Counted from the stretch's first letter, positions 44,695-54,889 are shown. The stretch is 64,000 nt of DNA from Bacteroides intestinalis DSM 17393 (GCF_000172175.1 NZ_ABJL02000008.1:1550001-1614000), one strand, 5' to 3'. Notes: a model not told the origin generated them from the letters alone. A program made the numbers and translations.

Positions 44695-45471
44695 TCAATG
44701 TGTTTTGGAAAACCAATCCTTAAACTCCTGCACACGTGCCTTGCTTACCAGCACTTTTTCATCCGATACCTTACAACGAAGATTAATAGACAGACGGTTG
44801 TTGAACCATAAATCAATATCCTTGATAGCCTCACGGGAAATCAGAAATTGCCGGTTGACACGGAAGAACAGGGATGGATCGATACACTCTGTTATTTCAT
44901 CCAGTGTTTGTGGAAATGTATATTCCTTACCATCGGCAAGAACCACCTTCACTTTGCAGTCCTGAATATAAAACAGCAGAATCATATCCACCGAAACCGG
45001 TAGCAACTTGTCACCCTTCACCGGAATGAGAAAATGCGTTTTATAACTTTCCTGCTTTTTCAGCGAATGAATTAATTGCAACAAAGCATTGTCAGGGGAT
45101 TTCCCTTGTTCCGAACCATGCAACTGCTCCAACTTATGGAAAGCCTTCTCAATATCACTCTTTCCAATAGGCTTCAACAAATAATCCACACTGTTCACTT
45201 TGAACGCACGAAGAGCATATTCATCATAGGCCGTAGTGAAAACAATAGGGCAGGTAATATCTACATGATCGAAGATTTCAAAGGCTGATCCGTCAGCTAA
45301 ATGAATATCCATAAAGAGCATATCCGGCATAGAATGTACGGCAAACCAATCCAACACAGCTGCAATACTGTCCAAAACAGCCTCTACTTCCACTTCCGGC
45401 TTCACTTCCTGTAACAAAGCTTTCAGGTTGCGAACTGCCGCTTTCTCATCTTCTATAATAATTACTTTCAT
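44695..45471 (-). CDS. LytTR-family response regulator
   Basis: 258 residues. The receiver domain has EDEK, the phosphoacceptor Asp in LFMDIHLADG, Thr in FTTAYDE and Lys in YLLKPIGK. The LytTR DNA-binding domain (about 150-255) includes FFRVNRQFLIS. Its start overlaps the kinase stop by four bases. It lies downstream of an RND efflux operon on the same strand and may regulate it; this is inference from position. Confidence 0.94.
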   Translation of the reverse strand: MKVIIIEDEKAAVRNLKALLQEVKPEVEVEAVLDSIAAVLDWFAVHSMPDMLFMDIHLADGSAFEIFDHVDITCPIVFTTAYDEYALRAFKVNSVDYLLKPIGKSDIEKAFHKLEQLHGSEQGKSPDNALLQLIHSLKKQESYKTHFLIPVKGDKLLPVSVDMILLFYIQDCKVKVVLADGKEYTFPQTLDEITECIDPSLFFRVNRQFLISREAIKDIDLWFNNRLSINLRCKVSDEKVLVSKARVQEFKDWFSKTH

Positions 45472-46505
45472 GAAACACTCGGTATTAAAGGAATACGTAT
45501 GGTAAACTGCTCGTTCTCGCTGATTTGTATCTCCCGCTTGTAAAGCAAATAATAGCGTTTTGCAAGATTTGCCAGTCCTATGCCAGTTCCGGTAGTAACA
45601 GTCAGTTTAGGCTGCACCGGATTGGTAACGATTAATTCTTCCCCTTCGGTATAAATACGGATATTCAATGGATGCCTGTCGCTTATTTCATTATGTTTCA
45701 CTGCATTCTCTATCAGCATCTGGACTGCCATAGGAGGCAAATAATAATTGGCATATTTATTATCAATACAAATATCAAAAGAGAGATTATCTTCAAAACG
45801 CATCTTCAACAAAAAGATATAAGCCGACACAAATTCTATTTCATCCTTCACACACACACTTTTCGAATCATTTCCCTGCAAGGTGTAGCGCAAAACACGG
45901 GAAAGTTCCTGAATGTATTCCTGTGCTTTATCCTTGTCTTCGCGTACCAGTGACCGGAGAGTATTCAGAGAGTTAAAAAGCATGTGCGGATTCAATTGAT
46001 TCTTCAAAGCCTCATACTGGTTCAGGATGTTCTCGGCCTGCAATTGTTGGTTTTCTATAACGACTTCCTGCTGGCGCCGGATAAGGTAGGATATATAGCA
46101 ACTTCCCGATACGGTACAGGTTATTATAAAATCACGCAGAGGATGCAGATAATGATGTACCATGGCATCAATGGCCGGAATATCGAAAGTGTGATGCAGG
46201 AATACAAAACATTTCCCTAACAAACTGCTTAAAATCCAAGTCAGTATCAATGACAATATCATCTTCTGCCAGGTAATTTTTACAGCCGGCTGGTTAAAGT
46301 GGAACAGCAAAATGTTCACCTCAAACAGAATCACAAGAGAGATGAAAGTGAAAAACACTTCACTTGCCACATCAGCAGGCCTCATGCCCGGAAACAGTGT
46401 CTGGCTCTCGAAGACATCAAAGAGAGAAACCAATTCCGGAAAATGAATCAATGTTGCCACGGAAATGGAAACGATGAGTATGAACAGAGTATACCGATTT
46501 TTCAT
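45468..46505 (-). CDS. LytS-type sensor histidine kinase
   Basis: 345 residues. Four membrane segments (about 5-25, 45-68, 82-105, 125-145) precede a coiled stretch and a His_kinase domain with phosphoacceptor in LNPHMLFNSLNTL, N-box LIENAVKHNE and Gly-rich box GTGIGLANL. All catalytic parts are intact. Two -7 boxes lie in the 71 bases between the efflux adaptor and this gene, so it can be transcribed independently of the pump. Confidence 0.93.
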   Translation of the reverse strand: MKNRYTLFILIVSISVATLIHFPELVSLFDVFESQTLFPGMRPADVASEVFFTFISLVILFEVNILLFHFNQPAVKITWQKMILSLILTWILSSLLGKCFVFLHHTFDIPAIDAMVHHYLHPLRDFIITCTVSGSCYISYLIRRQQEVVIENQQLQAENILNQYEALKNQLNPHMLFNSLNTLRSLVREDKDKAQEYIQELSRVLRYTLQGNDSKSVCVKDEIEFVSAYIFLLKMRFEDNLSFDICIDNKYANYYLPPMAVQMLIENAVKHNEISDRHPLNIRIYTEGEELIVTNPVQPKLTVTTGTGIGLANLAKRYYLLYKREIQISENEQFTIRIPLIPSVS

Positions 46506-46524
46506 GCTTGCAGTATTTTACATA

Positions 46525-46569
46525 CAAAGATACATTTTATTCCATCACATCCTTATTTTTTCAAAGATA
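46525..46569 (-). promoter_or_regulatory. Two tandem -7 boxes ahead of the LytS-type kinase
   Basis: TATCTTTG on the minus strand occurs twice, at 46525-46532 and 46562-46569. The nearer box lies 20 bases before the kinase start. No -33 element is obvious for either. Confidence 0.5.
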
Positions 46570-46576
46570 AGGAACC

Positions 46577-47482
46577 TTATTGTTCAGCCGAAGCCTGCTC
46601 TTTCATAATCCTTGCTGTGACATACATACCAGGACGGAATTGATTGTCCACAGTATCTACCCTGGCATAGACTTCAACAGAGCGTGTATCTTCATCCACT
46701 TTCTGCCCGATAGATATCAAAGTAGCCTTAAATACTGTTTTTCCCATTCCGTTTACACGAAATTGTACCGGATTTCCCACTTTCATATCTGCCAGATCCT
46801 TTTCATAGGTTGTCAATCTGAGTAAAGTCCGACTTTTATCTACTATTTCACAAAGGGCATCTCCTACATTCATATATTTACCGACATTCATTTTCACATC
46901 TGCCACATAGCCATTGATCGGAGCTTTAATCTGCAAAAAAGGTTGAATACCCTCCTTCAGCAAGACTTCAGGTTCCACTTCCAGTAATTTCAACTGTGCA
47001 GCTGCCGCCTCCACACGGCTTTTCATTGAAAGGTAATCTGCCTTGCTTTGCTGAAGTTTCTTTTGGGAGGCTGCTTGTTCGGCAGAAAGAGCTTGCTGGC
47101 GAAGGTATTCCGCTTCCAGAAATTCAGTCTGTGCATGACTGTCCAGATATGTCTGTTGTAAAGTTATAAAGTCGGGATTTTCCAGAGTAGCCAATACACT
47201 CCCTTGCCGTACAGGTTCACCGGGCAACAAAGAAGTACTTTTAATAACCCCACCCATCGTAAGCGAAACCGTCGCCATCCGTTGTGGAGGAATAACCATT
47301 GTACCGTTAAATGATACCTGATTGGGTTTAGAAGTAGCTGAAGTGATAGCATCTACCTGAATGCTATCTGTCACGTTTTCTGCTACGGCAACAGCAGTAG
47401 CCTCTTCTGCCGGTTGTACTTCTTTGTTCTCGCCGCATGCTGTCAGCACCAGCAGAATTAAGGGGAAAGTTATCTTTTTCAT
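46577..47482 (-). CDS. Lipoprotein periplasmic adaptor of an RND efflux pump (CusB/CzcB-like)
   Basis: 301 residues. The start Met at 47482 opens a lipoprotein signal (MKKITFPLILLVLTACGEN) with a lipobox Cys. Lipoyl-like halves (VSLTMGGVIKSTSLLPGEPV and INGYVADVKMNVGKYMNVGD) enclose a helical hairpin rich in Gln and Ala (about 115-175), and a beta-barrel and membrane-proximal domain follow. It bridges the inner-membrane pump and its outer-membrane factor, which are one polypeptide here. An open frame extends upstream to 47515, overlapping the pump gene; the lipobox argues for 47482. Confidence 0.9.
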   Translation of the reverse strand: MKKITFPLILLVLTACGENKEVQPAEEATAVAVAENVTDSIQVDAITSATSKPNQVSFNGTMVIPPQRMATVSLTMGGVIKSTSLLPGEPVRQGSVLATLENPDFITLQQTYLDSHAQTEFLEAEYLRQQALSAEQAASQKKLQQSKADYLSMKSRVEAAAAQLKLLEVEPEVLLKEGIQPFLQIKAPINGYVADVKMNVGKYMNVGDALCEIVDKSRTLLRLTTYEKDLADMKVGNPVQFRVNGMGKTVFKATLISIGQKVDEDTRSVEVYARVDTVDNQFRPGMYVTARIMKEQASAEQ

Positions 47483-47492
47483 CGTCATTATT

Positions 47493-50400
47493 CTATTTAA
47501 AAAGTTCGTATTCAAGGGCTGCTATATTGTATTGATATACCGTTTCGAGGTATCCGCGACGAATGTCACGCGCCACATTAACGGCTTGTATAAATTCAGT
47601 TATATTAGTTTCGCTATGTTGCAACTGCAGGTTGGCCACCTTCAACAGTTCATCCGCTTCTTTCAATGCCGATGTTGTATAATAGCGCAGACTTTCAGAC
47701 TGGCGGCGCAAACTGGCAACAGCTTCCGAAACTTTGTTATATAGATTCTGTGTATTAGCCTCAGCTTCAGTTCTTGCTATGACGGCAGCCACTTTCGCTT
47801 GCTTTATCTTGCTATGCCACGGCAAGAAATAAACCGGAAAGGAAACTCCAACCATCCACGAATTCAATCCTTTCAGTGGAAGTATATCCTGACGTACGTA
47901 ACCGAAGGAAAGTTCAGGGAAAAATCGGCTTCGCTCCACATTCAATTGTGCTTTAGCCTCATTAGCCTGACTCTGAAAATAATTCAGATGGACTTCCGAA
48001 AAAGACGGCACCTGATAATCTACCGGAAATAGTACCAATGCCGTATCTGCCGGAATCAATGGCCGGTCTGCATAACAGACCCAATTCAGGCGTGACAAAG
48101 CCAATTTTTCCTCTTCTTGTGCCTGAAAAAGGCAATTCTTCATATCCACAGCCATACTGGTGGTCATGTTTTTCTCCAGCAAAGTTATTTCTCCCTGCTG
48201 ATAACGCAACTCACCCATACGCTGTAATTGCCCGGCCAATTTGTTCTGGTCACTATATAAGGCACGAAGATTGCAAGCATACAGATAATATGCCCATGCA
48301 CGCTTCACTTCCGCCACCACTTCTTTTTCAGCGATCTGCCGGTAGAAAGTCCCCGTTTCAACCTGCCTGTTCACCAAAGCATTCTTATAAAAAGGAGTCA
48401 ACAAAGAGCCTAAGCCTTGGGTTACTTCCCACTGCTTGTCTTTTCTAAGTTCACCATTCAGTTGTCCCCATGAATAGTTCATCTCGGTAGGAGACAATTC
48501 CAAAACTTCTCCCCTGCCCGCCTTTACCTGGCGGATTGCCGCAGAAGCTATTTTCAAACGGGGATGGTTCTGCTTTGCCAGCTCTATAGCCAGCTCCATC
48601 GTCACTTTCTCCTGAGCTTTCGCCGTAAAGGGCAACATAACAGCCAACAACAGAAAGAAGAACAAGAACTTTTTGGCAGAGAAACGGCGTTTCCATACCA
48701 CTGTATAGCTTACAATCTGATAGAAAACAGGAATAATAAGCAGTGTCAATACAGTAGATACAATCAGCCCGCCAATAACTACAGTAGCCAACGGACGCTG
48801 CACTTCGGCGCCGGCCGAGGTGGCAATGGCCATAGGAACAAATCCCAAGGAAGCAACCAGTCCTGTCAAGAAAACAGGCCGCAACAGATGAGCGGTTCCA
48901 CGGGCAATCACCCGTCTGGTGGAAAGAGCATACATAGTTTCTTTTCTTATATCATTAAAGTGATTAATCATTAAAATACCATTGAGAACCGCTACGCCGA
49001 AGAGGGCAATAAAGCCTACTCCCGCCGAAATGCTGAATGGAAGACCGCGTAGCCATAGTGCCAGAATACCGCCAATCAATGAAAGAGGCACGGTAGAGAA
49101 CACCACCAATGTATAAGTAACATTCTTGAAAGCGAAAAACAATAGTAACAGAATCAGCATCAGAGCTACCGGTACAACAACCAGCAAAGTGTTGATGGCA
49201 TTCTGCAAATTCTCAAATTGTCCGCCATATTCGAAATAATATCCGGGCTTCAATTGAATATTCTTGTCCAGCGTCTTCTGTATATCCTGCACCACCTGCT
49301 GAATATCCGCTCCACGCACATTGACCCCGATTACAATACGACGTTTGGTTGCATCCCGGTTAATCTGTAACGGACCATTCACCAAATCAATGGTAGCTAC
49401 CTCACTGACCGGTATCTGAATGCCTTCATTGGAACGGACAAAGAGTTTATCCAGATTCAAATCAGCCACTTTATCCTGATCCAGGCGAACCACCAAGTCA
49501 AAGCGACGCTCATTTTCAAAGACTACTCCACTAGCCTCTCCGGCATAGGCTGTACGAATAATAGTATTCAATTCTTCTATATTGATACCATAGCGGGCAA
49601 TCTTTCCACGATTATACTTTACTACCAACTGAGGTAACCCCATTGTCTGTTCTACAATCACATCCGATGCCCCAGATACCTTTTCTACAAAAGCAGCAGC
49701 TTCTTTTGCCTTCTGATAGAGTTCATGTGTGTCTTCTCCATAAAGTTTAATGGCAATATCTGCTTTGGCTCCAGTCATCAACTCATTAAAACGAAGTTGG
49801 ATAGGTTGGGAGAAATTAAACTCCGCACGGTTAGCTAACGGTTCAAGAGCCTCTTTCATCTTCTCTACCATTTCGGCACGACTGGCAGCACTGGTCCACT
49901 CCTTGAAAGGCTTCATGACAATCATTACGTCGGCATCTTCCACTGCCATCGGGTCTGTCGGAACTTCCGCCGTACCTATTTTGGCTACCACATGTTTTAT
50001 TTCCGGGAGTTTATCCATCAGGAGTTTCTCCGCTTCATTGGATACTTCGATGCTTTCGCTCAACGAACTGCCGGCCGGAAGCGTCATCTGCATGGCAAAA
50101 TCCCCTTCATCCAACGTAGGAATAAACTCCGCTCCCAGACGGGTGAAAAGAAAGAGAGAAATAACCAGAGCCACAAACGCAGTTGCAACAGTTTGCCACT
50201 TAAAGCGCAAGCAAAATGACAAGGCACGGGCATAGAGTTTATTCAGTGCTTCAAAGAATTTATCAGCAAAAGTCGGTTTTGTCACAATATGATGTTTCAG
50301 GAACAGGGAAGCCATCATCGGAACGTAAGTCAATGATAAGAACAGAGCGCCGATAATGCAAAATACCAGGGTTTTAGCCATCGGCGTGAAATACTTCCCC

Positions 50401-51809
50401 TCTATTCCTGTCAACGTCAGTATAGGGAAAAAGACGATCAGAATGATGAATACAGCAAATGTCGCAGACCGTACCACACTTGAAGCACCTTTCTCTACTT
50501 CCGCATCCATTTCTTTTGCCGATAAAGTACGTCCTTTAAACTTCTTACTGTAAATATGCGCCAATATACCTTCCAATATAACAATGGAGCCATCGACAAC
50601 AATACCGAAATCTATCGCCCCCAAGCTCATAAGGTTGGCAGAAACATTAAAGATACGCATCAGAATGAATGCAAACAACATTGCTAATGGAATGACGGAA
50701 GCCACAATCAGTCCGGCACGTACATTGCCCAGAAAAACAATCAATACCAGAAATACGATGATCGCGCCTTCTATCAGATTGTAGATAACAGTAGAAATGT
50801 TGCGGTTCACTAATTCAGAGCGGTTCAGATAAGGCTCGATAGTAACACCTTCCGGCAATATCTTCTGTATCTTTTCCACCCTTTTCTCCAGTTCTCCGGT
50901 TACGACATTGGCATTGGCTCCTTTCAGCATCATAGCAATGCCACCCACACATTCGCCCTTACCGTCCATTGTCATGGCTCCGAAACGTTTGGGTGCTCCG
51001 AAGCGTACTGTACCAATGTCACTGATACGGATAGGAATACCATTACGATTAGCTACTACTATCTGTTCCACATCTTTAATGCGGCTTATCATTCCTTCGG
51101 AACGAATATAATAAGCACGATTTACTTTCTCGATATAGCTGCCACCCGTATTCTGATTATTCTTATTTAAAGCTTCGAACACCTCTCCGATGGTGATATT
51201 GAGAGAGAAAAGTACATCCGGATCAACCGCTACTTCATATTGTTTCAGATAGCCTCCGAAACTGTTTATCTCAACAATTCCTGGAATACCTGACAATTGC
51301 CGTTTCACAATCCAATCCTGAATGGTACGAAGCTCCATAGCATCATATTTATCTTCATAATCCGGCTCCACTTTCAATACATATTGGTATATCTCACCCA
51401 GCCCGGTGGTGATAGGCATCATTTCGGGCATACCCAATTCGGAAGGAATTTCACCAGCCACACTCTGTATTTGCTCGTTCACCAGCTGGCGGGCATCCAG
51501 AGTAGGTACACTCTCTTTAAAGACTACCGTCACCACCGACAGCCCGAAACGGGAGACGGAACGGATTTCAGTGACATTCATGATATTGCTCATGGCGATT
51601 TCCACGGGCATTGTGATAAGTTGCTCCACCTCTTGTGGAGCCAAAGTTGGTGACACGGTTACAATCTGTACCTGATTATTTGTAATATCCGGAACAGCAT
51701 CTATAGGAAGTGTCAACATGGAATAAATTCCACCAATCAAAAGAAACAAAGTGGTAAGCCCCACAAAAAGCTTCTTCTTTACTGAGAATCGAAGGATAGC
51801 GTCGAACAT
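47493..51809 (-). CDS. RND heavy-metal-type efflux pump fused to a TolC-like outer-membrane factor
   Basis: 1438 residues. Residues about 1-1040 form a CusA/CzcA-type RND transporter with 12 membrane segments. The fourth segment carries the HME-type motif DFGIVVDGSIVILEG, whose acidic residues carry protons. Residues about 1067-1438 form an outer-membrane efflux protein. The join contains a signal-peptide-like stretch (FLFFFLLLAVMLPFTAKAQ), with likely cleavage after Ala1065, which would free the TolC-like part for the outer membrane. The substrate is probably a metal cation by family; which one cannot be read. The adaptor gene follows after a short gap. Confidence 0.93.
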   Translation of the reverse strand: MFDAILRFSVKKKLFVGLTTLFLLIGGIYSMLTLPIDAVPDITNNQVQIVTVSPTLAPQEVEQLITMPVEIAMSNIMNVTEIRSVSRFGLSVVTVVFKESVPTLDARQLVNEQIQSVAGEIPSELGMPEMMPITTGLGEIYQYVLKVEPDYEDKYDAMELRTIQDWIVKRQLSGIPGIVEINSFGGYLKQYEVAVDPDVLFSLNITIGEVFEALNKNNQNTGGSYIEKVNRAYYIRSEGMISRIKDVEQIVVANRNGIPIRISDIGTVRFGAPKRFGAMTMDGKGECVGGIAMMLKGANANVVTGELEKRVEKIQKILPEGVTIEPYLNRSELVNRNISTVIYNLIEGAIIVFLVLIVFLGNVRAGLIVASVIPLAMLFAFILMRIFNVSANLMSLGAIDFGIVVDGSIVILEGILAHIYSKKFKGRTLSAKEMDAEVEKGASSVVRSATFAVFIILIVFFPILTLTGIEGKYFTPMAKTLVFCIIGALFLSLTYVPMMASLFLKHHIVTKPTFADKFFEALNKLYARALSFCLRFKWQTVATAFVALVISLFLFTRLGAEFIPTLDEGDFAMQMTLPAGSSLSESIEVSNEAEKLLMDKLPEIKHVVAKIGTAEVPTDPMAVEDADVMIVMKPFKEWTSAASRAEMVEKMKEALEPLANRAEFNFSQPIQLRFNELMTGAKADIAIKLYGEDTHELYQKAKEAAAFVEKVSGASDVIVEQTMGLPQLVVKYNRGKIARYGINIEELNTIIRTAYAGEASGVVFENERRFDLVVRLDQDKVADLNLDKLFVRSNEGIQIPVSEVATIDLVNGPLQINRDATKRRIVIGVNVRGADIQQVVQDIQKTLDKNIQLKPGYYFEYGGQFENLQNAINTLLVVVPVALMLILLLLFFAFKNVTYTLVVFSTVPLSLIGGILALWLRGLPFSISAGVGFIALFGVAVLNGILMINHFNDIRKETMYALSTRRVIARGTAHLLRPVFLTGLVASLGFVPMAIATSAGAEVQRPLATVVIGGLIVSTVLTLLIIPVFYQIVSYTVVWKRRFSAKKFLFFFLLLAVMLPFTAKAQEKVTMELAIELAKQNHPRLKIASAAIRQVKAGRGEVLELSPTEMNYSWGQLNGELRKDKQWEVTQGLGSLLTPFYKNALVNRQVETGTFYRQIAEKEVVAEVKRAWAYYLYACNLRALYSDQNKLAGQLQRMGELRYQQGEITLLEKNMTTSMAVDMKNCLFQAQEEEKLALSRLNWVCYADRPLIPADTALVLFPVDYQVPSFSEVHLNYFQSQANEAKAQLNVERSRFFPELSFGYVRQDILPLKGLNSWMVGVSFPVYFLPWHSKIKQAKVAAVIARTEAEANTQNLYNKVSEAVASLRRQSESLRYYTTSALKEADELLKVANLQLQHSETNITEFIQAVNVARDIRRGYLETVYQYNIAALEYELFK

Positions 51810-51832
51810 GTTTTATACTTTTGGTTTTTCCA

Positions 51833-51840
51833 CAAAAGTA
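51833..51840 (-). promoter_or_regulatory. -7 box of the RND efflux operon
   Basis: TACTTTTG on the minus strand matches TAnnTTTG and lies 24 bases before the pump start. Confidence 0.6.
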
Positions 51841-51934
51841 AACTATCCGAATTATACACAGAGTGACTATATGCTGAACCGGCTATTTTAGCTATTCAAC
51901 CGTCGATATCAGTCATTGAAGTGAAACTAGCGAT

Positions 51935-53176
51935 TTACAGCTTATCCCCAAACAGAAAATCTTTCTTCCTCCTATATGCCCATATCAATGCAAGTATCGT
52001 AATACAAAGGTTAAAGATAAATGGAAACTCCTGCGAACGTACATGAAACAATGATTGGAAGAAATCTACAATAAACGGACAAAGCAGCACAGCCAGGTAG
52101 TTCATTGCCATCACAAAAGCCAGTGCCAGCGTGGTTTTCTGGGGAACAGCCGTATCCACCGTTTTATCATAAATCAACGGTTGGATAACCCCATAGCCCA
52201 ATCCCACCAGTATGCAGCCCGGTATGATCAGCCATTCTTTGGGAGAAATCCATATCAGTGCCAACCCCAGTGCAATACACAGCAGGCTGTAAAACTTCGT
52301 CTTTTCCTTCAGATACTTTACAACATGCCCCAGAAAGAAACCGGGTGCCATGATAGCAAGGAAGAAGAGGGAAATCATCATCCCCGAGTTCCCACTGGAA
52401 AAGTGATGTGCCTCCATCAGGAACGGAAGGTTGAACGTCACGATCAATACGATATAAGTGGTAAGCCCGTAGAAAAGCATCAGTTGTAGCAGATGACGGA
52501 CATGAATACCATACTTACCGGGGATAGCGGGAGCAGCCGTTTCTACCGATGAAGAAGTATCGGCAGGAGATTTATCCGATGACGTGACTTGTGCTTCACC
52601 ACCCATATTTTCGTCTTTCAGATGGATAGTGAGTATGATGGCTACCAAAGGTAGTAAATAGACCAGGAAAGGCAGATGCCAATTCACTTCTGCCAGATAG
52701 CCGGTAACAGCGGTTGCCACCACCAGCGTAACATTTGTAATGGCGGAACTGTATCCAAACTGCTTTACCCGATAGGTTCCTGTAAAATAACGGGATATCA
52801 ATCCGGTAGAAAGCGGAATAATCAGTCCCGCACCAATTCCCAGCAGGGCGCTGACAGCTATTAATTGCCACATTTTTGTGGAAAACAGGTACAGCACCCC
52901 GCTCGCGGCGAACATCCAGAGCCCCGCGCGTAACAGACGGACAAAGTCGCGTTTCTCAGCCAACTTGCCCGCCAACAAAATAAAAGGTATAATCAATAAC
53001 GACGGCAAAGAACTAAGCATCTGAATATCCAGTTCCGAAGCATCCGGAAAAATAGTGGAAAGCTGTCCCAAAATAGGAGAAACAGCCAATCCCGGCAAAG
53101 AGGTCAATGCAGAAATAGACCAGATGCCGATCAATGTAATAAGAGGAATGGTTCCCCGGCCGGTATTGATTTTCAT
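51935..53176 (-). CDS. Major facilitator superfamily transporter
   Basis: 413 residues with about 12 membrane segments and a charged cytoplasmic loop in the middle (about 195-225, rich in Ser, Thr and Asp). GKLAEKRDFVRLLR between the second and third segments is the usual MFS loop 2-3 position. It resembles drug or metabolite exporters in outline, but no substrate can be assigned. The frame is open to 53221; Met at 53176 (MKINTGRGTIPLI) gives the normal short MFS N-terminus. It is divergent from gadB. Confidence 0.85.
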   Translation of the reverse strand: MKINTGRGTIPLITLIGIWSISALTSLPGLAVSPILGQLSTIFPDASELDIQMLSSLPSLLIIPFILLAGKLAEKRDFVRLLRAGLWMFAASGVLYLFSTKMWQLIAVSALLGIGAGLIIPLSTGLISRYFTGTYRVKQFGYSSAITNVTLVVATAVTGYLAEVNWHLPFLVYLLPLVAIILTIHLKDENMGGEAQVTSSDKSPADTSSSVETAAPAIPGKYGIHVRHLLQLMLFYGLTTYIVLIVTFNLPFLMEAHHFSSGNSGMMISLFFLAIMAPGFFLGHVVKYLKEKTKFYSLLCIALGLALIWISPKEWLIIPGCILVGLGYGVIQPLIYDKTVDTAVPQKTTLALAFVMAMNYLAVLLCPFIVDFFQSLFHVRSQEFPFIFNLCITILALIWAYRRKKDFLFGDKL

Positions 53177-53289
53177 ATACACATATATATTATAGGGTTT
53201 GAAATAGTGCAAGAGAAACAATTATGGTTATAGAAAGTTCAAATAGCTCGTAGCCCGTAACTGTTTAATAAACGCCAAAATATGTAAAA

Positions 53290-53339
53290 CCCCGGAACTT
53301 TCCTCTGCAAACGCCGTTGTTCTGGGAAATTCGACGGGG
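53290..53339 (+). promoter_or_regulatory. Hairpin in the gadB leader
   Basis: CCCCGGAACTTTCC (53290-53303) pairs imperfectly with GGAAATTCGACGGGG (53325-53339). The structure sits 41 bases before the gadB start, so it is probably in the 5' leader. It may affect translation or mRNA stability; a riboswitch is not supported. Confidence 0.4.
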
Positions 53340-53380
53340 AAAATCCTCGCCGCCTAAACCTAAACTAAAATATTAGTAAA

Positions 53381-54823
53381 ATGGAAGATGTAAATTTCAG
53401 AAAAGGTGATGCCAAAACAGAAGTGTTTGGATCAAACAGAATGTTGCAACCCTCTCCGGTAGAGAAGATCCCTGACGGACCTACTACTCCCGAGATTGCT
53501 TATCAGATGGTAAAAGACGAAACTTTCGCTCAAACTCAACCCCGTCTGAATCTGGCTACATTCGTTACCACTTATATGGACGACTATGCCACCAAGCTGA
53601 TGAACGAGGCGATCAACATTAACTACATTGACGAAACGGAATATCCCCGTATCGCCGTGATGAACGGAAAATGTATCAACATCGTAGCAAACTTGTGGAA
53701 CTCTCCTGAAAAGGATACTTGGAAAACAGGTGCGCTGGCCATTGGTTCAAGTGAAGCATGTATGTTGGGTGGCGTGGCAGCTTGGCTGCGTTGGCGCAAG
53801 AAACGCCAGACTCAGGGCAAACCGTTCGATAAACCTAATTTCGTTATCTCAACCGGTTTCCAGGTAGTATGGGAAAAGTTCGCCCAGCTCTGGCAGATTG
53901 AAATGCGTGAAGTGCCTTTGACCCTTGACAAGACTACTCTTGATCCGGAAGAAGCCTTGAAGATGTGTGATGAAAACACCATTTGTATCGTACCTATTCA
54001 GGGTGTGACATGGACCGGACTGAACGATGACGTAGAAGCACTGGACAAAGCTCTCGATGCTTACAACGCCAAGACCGGTTACGATATTCCTATCCATGTA
54101 GATGCTGCCAGTGGTGGTTTCATCCTGCCGTTCCTCTATCCTGAAACGAAATGGGACTTCCGTTTGAAGTGGGTTCTTTCTATCAGTGTCAGCGGACATA
54201 AGTTCGGTCTCGTTTATCCGGGTCTGGGTTGGGTTTGCTGGAAAGGCAAAGAATATCTGCCCGAAGAAATGTCATTCAGCGTAAACTACCTCGGTGCAAA
54301 CATTACTCAGGTCGGCTTGAACTTCTCCCGTCCTGCTGCTCAAATCCTGGGTCAGTACTACCAATTCATTCGCTTAGGATTCCAGGGATATAAAGAAGTG
54401 CAGTATAATTCGCTGACCATTGCGAAGTATATCCATGATGAAATCGCCAAGATGGAACCGTTCGTCAACTATTCAGAAGAAGTGGTGAACCCGTTGTTCA
54501 TCTGGTACATGAAACCGGAGTACGCCAAGAATGCTAAATGGACGTTGTACGACCTTCAGGATAAACTGTCGCAACATGGTTGGATGGTACCGGCTTATAC
54601 CCTGCCTTCTAAACTGGACGACTACGTCGTAATGCGTGTGGTAGTACGCCAGGGCTTCAGCCGCGACATGGCAGACATGTTGCTGGGCGACATCAAGAAT
54701 GCTATCACTGAACTGGAGAAATTGGATTATCCTACTCCTACCCGCATGGCTCAGGAAAAGAACTTGCCGGTAGAAGCTAAAGTGTTCAATCACGGTTGTA
54801 AAGCTCACAAAGCAGCGAAATAA
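53381..54823 (+). CDS. gadB: Glutamate decarboxylase
   Basis: 480 residues, slightly longer than E. coli GadB. The PLP-binding lysine is Lys274 in SVSGHKFGLVYPG, and the cofactor-aspartate region is VDAASGGFILPF. The N-terminus starts MEDVNFRKGD, and ends with HGCKAHKAAK. It converts glutamate to GABA and consumes a cytoplasmic proton, the core step of acid resistance. The other parts of the system follow: glutaminase, a channel-like gene and the GABA antiporter. A strong hairpin (54840-54869) lies just after it. Confidence 0.97.
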   Translation: MEDVNFRKGDAKTEVFGSNRMLQPSPVEKIPDGPTTPEIAYQMVKDETFAQTQPRLNLATFVTTYMDDYATKLMNEAININYIDETEYPRIAVMNGKCINIVANLWNSPEKDTWKTGALAIGSSEACMLGGVAAWLRWRKKRQTQGKPFDKPNFVISTGFQVVWEKFAQLWQIEMREVPLTLDKTTLDPEEALKMCDENTICIVPIQGVTWTGLNDDVEALDKALDAYNAKTGYDIPIHVDAASGGFILPFLYPETKWDFRLKWVLSISVSGHKFGLVYPGLGWVCWKGKEYLPEEMSFSVNYLGANITQVGLNFSRPAAQILGQYYQFIRLGFQGYKEVQYNSLTIAKYIHDEIAKMEPFVNYSEEVVNPLFIWYMKPEYAKNAKWTLYDLQDKLSQHGWMVPAYTLPSKLDDYVVMRVVVRQGFSRDMADMLLGDIKNAITELEKLDYPTPTRMAQEKNLPVEAKVFNHGCKAHKAAK

Positions 54824-54839
54824 TTAAGGGAACCAATCA

Positions 54840-54869
54840 ACAAGGGGACAAGCCAACTCGTCCCCTTGT
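54840..54869 (+). promoter_or_regulatory. Hairpin between gadB and glsA
   Basis: A perfect 10-bp stem (54840-54849 with 54860-54869) with a 10-base loop, 16 bases after the gadB stop and 21 before the glsA start. There is no T-run, so it more likely protects or attenuates the transcript than ends it fully, giving more gadB than glsA. Confidence 0.55.
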
Positions 54870-54889
54870 CAATTCTAAAAAGAAAACTT

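Noticed and set aside
53290..53339. A riboswitch ahead of gadB
   Set aside because: Only one imperfect hairpin is seen, with no known aptamer motif.
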